From NCBI GenBank assembly GCA_024509875.1, contig JAMPIV010019834.1, forward strand, positions 186,001-250,000: 64,000 bases of DNA, written 5' to 3'. The DNA is from Oreohelix idahoensis (lineage: Eukaryota > Mollusca > Gastropoda > Stylommatophora > Oreohelicidae). Position 1 is the first letter of the stretch; each line of letters begins with the position of its first letter. The notes beneath the pieces are model-generated. The model had not been told where the DNA came from. It saw only the letters and a program-made list of their open reading frames with translations, and did no database searches. Below, piece by piece: positions 57,890-64,000 of the stretch. A program made the position numbers and the translations under genes.

Positions 57890-58205
57890 GAATGGTTTGG
57901 CCATGTCTGCAGAATGGGAGAAGATCGGCTATCACGACAAGCATGGGAAGCAAAGAATATAAGTATATAAACCAATAAAACGGTATTGAATCAGTTCTAC
58001 AAATAATGGTTCACATGAAACAAGGCAAAGAGCCAGGGATCCAGACCCCAGAGTCCGCAGGGAGGACAACATTAGACAATCTTTGAAGGACCGAGGACTA
58101 GAATGAAACCAGGCCAGGAGGAAGACAGCCGATAGGATAGTCTGGCGCTCTCTCTTCCAAACCTCTACAACTCACGGTAGAAGGGGAACGACTATATAAG
58201 TAAGA
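57890..58205 (+). pseudogene. RTE-like LINE 3' end (family L4) with a foreign insert
   Basis: Plus strand encodes WFGHVCRMGEDRLSRQAWEAK, interrupted at about 57957 by 50-60 bp (AAACCAATAAAACGGTATTG...) that also occurs at 56004-56036 (AAACCAATAGAACGGAATTG), then resumes with GAGCCAGGGATCCAGACCCC and ends GGTAGAAGGGGAACGACTAT with a TAAG-like tail. Same family as 8021-8264. Confidence 0.75.
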
Positions 58206-58365
58206 TTGTAATAGATGGGTCCACAACTTTTTGAAAATAAAAAAACGTATATTACCAATTGTGAGTTGGGTATTTTTATTTTCCCCATTCTACTCTATTG
58301 ATTACGGACAGGAGCTATGGTTAAATGCTATTTTCATAAATAATTGCAGGTTTTTGAAAAATATT

Positions 58366-58930
58366 CATATAGATAACTTACAATAGTAACAGCTATGCTT
58401 ACTAAAGGATTTAATGGTATAATGCTATTGGTTGCCATGCAAACCACTGCCATATTGAAATTTAATCCTACATTTCAATTCCCTATGACTCTTTTATTTG
58501 TTGAGTTATGAGCACAAAGTGGAGCTGGAAGCTCATCATTATACTTTAAGAAGAAACTCTAGGCAGAAATTTTTATCAGTCATATATCGGTCATGTCCTA
58601 CGAATGCAAAACAACATACAGGCGCTCACTTGGGTTCCTGAGGGTAAGCTTTTTTATAACCTTAAGTAGATTCGTGTTTGAGAATTTATTACAATTCTAC
58701 CCTAAAATGATGTATCTAAAAATTCATATAGATAACTTACAATAGTAACAGCTATGCACAATTTTTTCACCACATGTTAATCCCCCCTTCAATTTTATGC
58801 AGCACAAAGTGGAGCTGGAAGCTCATCATTATACTTTAAAATTTTTATCAGATAATATTTTTTATACCTTAAGTAGATTCTGAGATATACAACCCTAAAA
58901 TGAGTATCTAAAAATAGTAGCGCAATTTTT
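58366..58930. repeat. Imperfect duplication of about 350 bp
   Basis: Blocks recur in the same order: ATTCATATAGATAACTTACA (58367 and 58721), AGTGGAGCTGGAAGCTCATC (58517 and 58807), CCTTAAGTAGATTC (58659 and 58868) and CCTAAAATGA.GTATCTAAAA (58701 and 58892). The second copy is shorter by several deletions. Confidence 0.8.
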
Positions 58931-59684
58931 CAACATGTTAATTATTTGCAGTAAATCAAAATTTTCATAAGATATCTCAAACAGGATCTGAAAAAAAAAT
59001 GTCAACCTCCAATGGAAATTATCTGTGCCAAAGTTCATGTTTATTGATGAAGAAACAAGCAAGTTATATGAAATTTGCATTAAAAAAACAAGGCTCAATG
59101 GCTTTATGTAAAGCACAATTAATGGTTTTTCTTTATTGGAAATAATTTTTTAAAGCACATAAATAACTTTTTGTTGTATATGAAACTGAGGAATTGGAAC
59201 TTTACTCTTTCACAAGTATAAAAGCTTTCATTGAAAAAAATCAACGTAAAAATGGAGGATACCTGTTATTCAACTTATGCGAATGTGGTCTGGAGGATAC
59301 TTAAAAAAATGATATTAGACGTTCACTCTTAAACTGTATTTATGACTGCAGGAGATTATAATAGAAAAAGTCTCAAAATTATCAGGCTTTTTAAAGTCGA
59401 TTGGGCCAAATATAGCCTTTATAATCGATTGGGACCAAAATACCTTTCACAAATCAAAATATGAATTTCTAACTATCTGAGACTCAGGAGATTATAAATT
59501 ATTATAATTAATGCACCCTTAACAAAATGTTAACAATTTGTTACATACTGTGTGAATGCTGATAAATTACTATTAAAGCTATACAAATGTTTTTGTCTGG
59601 ATAGTTTACCTCTGAGATTTAAAATCATATCAATAAGTGTACTGCACGACTACCAGAGTGTTAAAGTGAATGAGTGATAGAATC

Positions 59685-59830
59685 ATCATCATTTTTCTGT
59701 TCACTCCTTATGGATCATGAAACCACAACTGGAGCTGGTCCACTTGCAGGAAGCCTGCACCAATCATTCATATGCTGTGGTTTCTGTAGCTATTTGTTTT
59801 ACGTGATGAGGTTTTGAGCCCCATGTACAA
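59685..59830 (+). mobile_element. Dispersed repeat R copy
   Basis: Contains CACTCCTTATGGATCATGAA, CACTTGCAGGAAGCCTGCAC and TTTGTTTTACGTGATGAGGT. Confidence 0.68.
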
Positions 59831-60148
59831 CCTCATTTTACCTGCCTCGTACTACGAGCCTGAAGCAGTAGTAGTGCTATTATTTCAGTCTCATCACACG
59901 GGAACTACAAGAGGCGAATGATAGAACAGAACCCCCCTAAAAAAGTAATTAATTTCACTATCTCAATATGGAAACATTCCTTCACAATGTCAGCAAAGTA
60001 ACTATCACAGAATAATAATGATGTAAACAGTGTAACATAAAAGGATAAGTTAACAGTCAACTCATATTAATACAGTGCAAATTCTGACCAAAAACATAGT
60101 AAACAGAAAAAAAAAAACACGTTAACAATTGTCATTCTCATTTTCCCC

Positions 60149-60228
60149 AGAGAACATTGAAACCACCCACCAGAGAACATTGAAACCACCCACCAGAGAA
60201 CATTGAAGCCACCCACCAGAGAACATAG
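60149..60228. repeat. 23-bp tandem repeat, about 3.5 copies
   Basis: AGAGAACATTGAAACCACCC plus ACC repeats at 60149, 60172 and 60195, with a partial fourth at 60218. Confidence 0.92.
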
Positions 60229-60273
60229 GAAGCCTACCCCAAATCATTCATGTGCCCTTGTAAAATAGATTAC

Positions 60274-60402
60274 GGTAATCTTTACCTTTAGTGCCGTCAA
60301 GTATGTATAATATGTGTATTGAGTTAGGGTTAACCGTAACTCTAAATGGTACAAAAATACACATATTATATATACTCGACGGCACTAAAGGTAAAGATTA
60401 CC
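60274..60402. mobile_element. Palindromic MITE with perfect 8-bp target duplication
   Basis: 129 bp. Inverted ends GGTAATCTTTACCTTTAGTG and its complement extend to about 47 bp with few mismatches around a 35-bp loop. TAGATTAC occurs immediately outside on both sides (60266-60273 and 60403-60410). Eight-base duplication points to hAT-type mobilisation; no coding capacity. Confidence 0.88.
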
Positions 60403-60410
60403 TAGATTAC

Positions 60411-61131
60411 TATAGCAATTTATTTTATATTATGAAGTTGGCAGCCATACCCACAACCTCATATTAGTCGGCCTTTACGGCATGCCTGAGGGAAATTAAC
60501 AATGGTCACCTCAAATTATTACAATGCTAATTGTGACAAATGTTAACAAGTAAAACTGGGTGGTTGAAATTAACAAATCCCCACCTAATTCTCATCCCAT
60601 TATCACTGTTCACAGACTAAAAAAAAAAATGAAAGGGATTAAAATAAATTAACATTTATCACCTGTCACTGAAAGGTCAAATCACTGAGTTACTGTATAA
60701 AGTATGACAAACAGAAAATGATGAAATTGACAGGATGGTGTCCCCTGATGTCATTATAATACCAGCTTTGTGAAGAATGGTGAGACGATACAAAATCGTC
60801 ACCTAGAATACTGACTTTGACAAATGCCTAAAAGAAACGAAAAAAAGACAAAATCTATTTCCATCTTCACTACAATGTTAAGTATAACGAACACCTAACA
60901 TTACATAAAAGGAAAAATGTAACAGTTAACAACCCATGTCATTGTTCATTACTAACTTTCACAAATACAAAACAGTAGCATAAATGGAAGAAAGTAACAG
61001 CTGTCATTAAAATACCACTTTTGACCACACAAATAACTTATAACATAAAAGGATAAATGGTCACAGCTTTCACCCAATATCAACACAACGTTAAATGTGA
61101 TATAACTTCAGATTGGGGCACAAAGTGAACA
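60411..61131. other. No recognisable gene
   Basis: AT-rich sequence with no frame or repeat that I can identify. Confidence 0.4.
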
Positions 61132-61265
61132 GGTAAAGGTTCTCTTTAGACTAGTAAATTATAGAGTGACATCCCCTTGTAATGTTAGCACACAGCGGTG
61201 GGGGGGGTAACAAAGAATCATTTTCAGTGACCACATAGTTTACTAATCTAAAGAGAATTTTTACC
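61132..61265. mobile_element. Foldback MITE-like element
   Basis: Inverted ends of about 31 bp (GGTAAAGGTTCTCTTTAGAC against GGTAAAAATTCTCTTTAGAT on the other strand), 134 bp overall, with a G8 run inside. No target duplication is visible. The GGTAA start is shared with the MITE at 60274. Confidence 0.6.
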
Positions 61266-61920
61266 AATGAGCCTAGTTACTTTAGTACAGAACAAGTTAA
61301 CAGTCACCACTTGATGTAATTAATTACATTGCTAATTTTAACAAAAGTCAAAGAGTAACATTATTATAACAAGTTATCACTCATTACGTAAGTAAATGAC
61401 ATACATCAAACAGTGAAAACCCTGATGAACTTGAAAGTAAAATATGAGGTTAGTTCCACGATCAATTTTCTCCATCTTCTTCATCGATTGCTCTTAAATA
61501 ACCACATATATCTGTCTTATAAAGATGGCAGTCCGTTTAAGTCTTCTCTCATCACCATAAAGTTTCTCCCTCAACTGGGTTGGACAAGGCCATGCTGCCA
61601 CATGGAGCTGACAGTTGACCAAGCAATGGTTACAAATATGGGTTAACAAACAAATGTTTATCACAAGTTAATAGACAAAATGTTACTTCTTTGTACATAT
61701 TTGTAAACCTGAATTGGAACTAGATGAGGAAAGACTAATTATTATTTTTTAATAAGTGCAACAGACTAACTGTGACATTAAGTTGTGCTTAAGAAAAACA
61801 AGTTCCACAATGGCAAATTACACTGAATCAAAGAACCACAAATATGGTGGGACGTGCACTGGATTTCACCCAAATGGCTATCCATAGGGCTGCTGATTAT
61901 GTTGTCCAAGTCAGTATATA

Positions 61921-62060
61921 CTTCTTCTTCTTCTTCCTCGTTCACCTTCAGACTGGCACATTAATGACTAATAAAGGCAGTAGTCAACTCAAGGTTCCTG
62001 ACATCTCCAAACAGTTTTTCTTTGACAGAAGTGGGTTTGTTCGGTTATCAGCCATGTGCT
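61921..62060 (-). pseudogene. LINE L1 C-terminal fragment
   Basis: Minus strand encodes KLFGDVRNLELTTAFI, almost the same as the end of 2911-3273, followed by the GAA-type tail at 61921-61937. Only the last 35-40 codons survive. Confidence 0.75.
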
Positions 62061-62083
62061 ATTCTGTCGTATTTTTTTTTTTT

Positions 62084-62178
62084 GCAGAATGGGAGAAGAT
62101 CCGGCTTAACACGACAAGCAGGACAAAGAAGCATGCAGTAGTAGGACAATCTTTGAAGCAGTAAGATGGTATTTTATA
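62084..62178 (+). pseudogene. Mini-insertion of LINE L4 sequence
   Basis: Starts GCAGAATGGGAGAAGATCCG like the L4 block at 57912 and contains GGACAATCTTTGAAG, but middle parts are deleted. Flanked by GTCGTATTTTTTTTTT at 62066 and 62179, consistent with a target duplication of about 16 bp. Confidence 0.55.
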
Positions 62179-62602
62179 GTCGTATTTTTTTTTTAGAGCC
62201 TCAATGTTTCTTGCAAATTATTGGGATTTTATTAATTGCTCGAAACAGGGTTTGTCTGTGTCGAAGAATAAACCTCAGCATAATCCTAAATCCTAATGGC
62301 AATCTGAAGGCCTAATCTCCTTGGGGAACTCAAGGGAGATGACAGAATGGTAACCTGGTAAAAGAAATGCTGTTTCTCACGAGTTATATATAACTGCAGA
62401 TGAAACAGCATGCATGTGCAAAACAGACCTTTGTATTGATAGCCATTTGGGCGAGATCCATTGCACGTTCTACCGTTCTGTGATTCAACTGTTATAATAC
62501 TTCATACTGACAGAAACATTATAACATTAAGTATTTGAATTTAACAATGAAAATCTATAAATATAATGCCATGATCGAGGTAAAACAGATTTGAAGATGG
62601 CA

Positions 62603-62825
62603 AAAATTATAGGTTGAAATGAACAACAGTGGGCCCTGTGTTTGATACAGCCTTAAAAGTTTAATTCAGAGATGCCGTAATAAGGGGTAGGCTACAGGTT
62701 AAGTTTAGGAATCCTAAACCTAACTCTAAACCCTAACCTTAGTCCTAACCCTAACAACTTTGGCGACTTACTAGGATGAAATGGAAGAGCACATCCCACT
62801 ATTGTTCATTTCAACCAAAATTATG
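62603..62825. mobile_element. Foldback MITE-like element with telomere-like interior
   Basis: Arms of about 36 bp (62603-62640 and 62790-62825) share GGTTGAAATGAACAA(C/T)AGTGGG in inverse orientation. Inside, 62711-62756 contains AAACCCTAACC and CCTAACCCTAAC, degenerate CCCTAA repeats of the animal telomere type. Confidence 0.6.
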
Positions 62826-63150
62826 AGACATTTTTCCCTAACCGAAACAGCTGTAGAGTTCAATGGTATCTTATGTATAATATGGTTTATCTGTAAAGAT
62901 CAATAAAATCAGGGATAACTGTTGCTGCCCCTCAGTAAGAGAAAAGAAATGAAGTGCAAAAGTATTTATACACATATCACACAGAGTTCAAAATGGCTGC
63001 AATAAGGACTGGTTGAACAAATGTGCAAACGTGGTGCTGCTCTGCTGAATCAGTTTGGTTATATTTAAAAATAACGATTCGTGTTGTAGAATTATTCTGT
63101 TTATTCCATATCCTACAAACTGACTGGCATAAACAAGAATTAAAGTAAGA

Positions 63151-63410
63151 AAATTTGGTTGAATCACACTTTACTGTATGGTCATACATTTTGTTGCAAA
63201 CAGGGTAATGGTTATTAGTTTGTTTGCTCAATTTGTGGTAGTGTGGTAAACTAAGAGTTACTAGTAAGTGCTTATTTAAAGAGAATATGATTAGGGATTT
63301 TGCCTTAAGATTTATAGTCAGGGTTAGACAGAAAAACAGATGTTAGCGATAACCCTGTTTGCGACAAGATGGCTGACTATACAGTAAAATGTGATTAAAA
63401 TGAAATTTTT
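63151..63410. repeat. Inverted repeat with arms of about 60 bp
   Basis: 63151-63212 and 63349-63410 are imperfect complements; shared blocks include ACTGTAT, GCAAACAGGGT and AATCACA. Spacer about 135 bp. Possibly another MITE; no duplication seen. Confidence 0.6.
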
Positions 63411-63720
63411 TTAGAATAGGCTACTCTTGGATGATATACACCTGCTGATCAAAACCTACTACAACACTTCCACTTAAACAGTGCATCACGTTAATTATCA
63501 GAATAGGAATACTGTACATGATCACAGGTAATGAATGTTACAACACAGTATTTTGTACCTCATCATAGTTAATAAGTTCACTTCAATAGACCTTACTGCA
63601 TTCATTCCGTCTGAAAAGCATTTAGGCTACATCCGAGTTCATTTTTTAAAAATCCCTACTGTCCCACCCACTCAATTTGTGCTATGATTAGGAGAAAACG
63701 GAATTCTGCTCACCCAAAAC

Positions 63721-64000
63721 TCAAATTAGAAAATTCTTATTATCCTTTGTAGCTGCCTTTGTGGTTGAGTTTGCTGCTGTGACTGATGCATCATCTTCCG
63801 TTAATCTGGCTAGAAATTCGGCAAATCCTGGCTCATTACGCAGACTTGCAATACTTGCGCGTGTTGCACGGACCAGTTCGTTTTTGAGCAGGTGACAACG
63901 CTGTCTATAAAAGTCACGCTCTCTTACCGAAGTGCTCAGCTGTCGTTTTAAATCTGCAATTTTATGCAAAAGCGATTTGTTCGTTGTTTCCAATTCACTT
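63721..64000 (-). CDS. Partial last exon of a coiled-coil protein (host gene candidate)
   Basis: The minus strand is open from the window edge to TGA at 63721-63723, about 92 codons, and continues outside the window, so the start lies elsewhere. The first 55 residues are a charged heptad-type coiled coil (LLHKIADLKRQLS, ERDFYRQRCHLLKNEL), followed by a Ser/Thr/Ala-rich tail (TAANSTTKAATKDNK). No transposon motif is recognisable and codon use is less AT-extreme than the surroundings. I do not recognise the family. It could still be an isolated chance frame. Confidence 0.5.
   Translation of the reverse strand, partial: SELETTNKSLLHKIADLKRQLSTSVRERDFYRQRCHLLKNELVRATRASIASLRNEPGFAEFLARLTEDDASVTAANSTTKAATKDNKNFLI

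Larger units (their letters stand above)
61846..62474. mobile_element. Inverted-repeat element carrying LINE fragments
   Basis: Ends of about 42 bp, 61846-61888 and 62433-62474, are complementary (CCCAAATGGCTATC on one side and GATAGCCATTTGGG on the other). Inside are a minus-strand L1 tail (61921-62060) and a 95-bp fragment of family L4 (62084-62178). Confidence 0.6.

Overview
The window is eukaryotic, intergenic or intronic DNA that has been built up almost entirely by transposition. It shows Ty3/gypsy-type LTR retrotransposons, RNase H-bearing and RTE-like LINEs, tRNA-derived SINEs, mariner, hAT-like and piggyBac-like DNA elements, foldback MITEs, minisatellites and long homopolymers. A marine invertebrate, most likely a mollusc such as a sea slug, is my best guess from the mix of families, but this is recollection-based inference. 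Only one piece at the extreme right end (63721-64000, minus strand) looks like it could be an exon of an ordinary host gene.

Layout. 0-10.7 kb: a tRNA-type SINE, an 18-copy 24-bp minisatellite, a possible TATA/CRE promoter, and several 5'-truncated LINE tails. One LINE (8.27-9.75 kb) sits inside another (8.02-10.73 kb). 10.92-40.97 kb: one composite about 30 kb long made of three LTR retrotransposons nested like dolls. Element A (plus strand, LTRs at 10919-13200 and 36654-40970) is split inside its reverse transcriptase by element B (minus strand, 17940-35432, 5-bp target duplication TTGAT). One LTR of B is split by element C (plus strand, 24581-33809, 4-bp duplication TATG). The right LTR of A also carries an RTE-like LINE (37931-40288, duplication TCAGTT) whose 5' half is inverted, the classical twin-priming structure. 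LTR-pair divergence falls in the same order as the nesting, A > B >= C.

All three LTR elements place integrase upstream of reverse transcriptase although the polymerase is of Ty3/gypsy type. This domain order is known from the Gmr1-like group. Element C is the youngest and best preserved: its LTRs are almost identical and its coding region is broken only by a few single-base shifts. A has gag/pol decay and an Asp at the integrase catalytic Glu position. B has lost protease and the integrase core.

41-64 kb: a tRNA-like sequence, hAT-like ends, an internally deleted mariner, a three-level SINE/LINE/LINE nest (44.5-46.4 kb, target duplications of 14 and 11 bp), a 42-bp minisatellite, several SINE families, a SINE segment amplified into an 88-bp tandem array inside a large inverted repeat, a perfect 8-bp-duplication MITE (60274-60402), a TTAA-flanked MITE (52251-52481), other foldbacks, and a short telomere-like tract. 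No CRISPR array, operon or bacterial feature is present.
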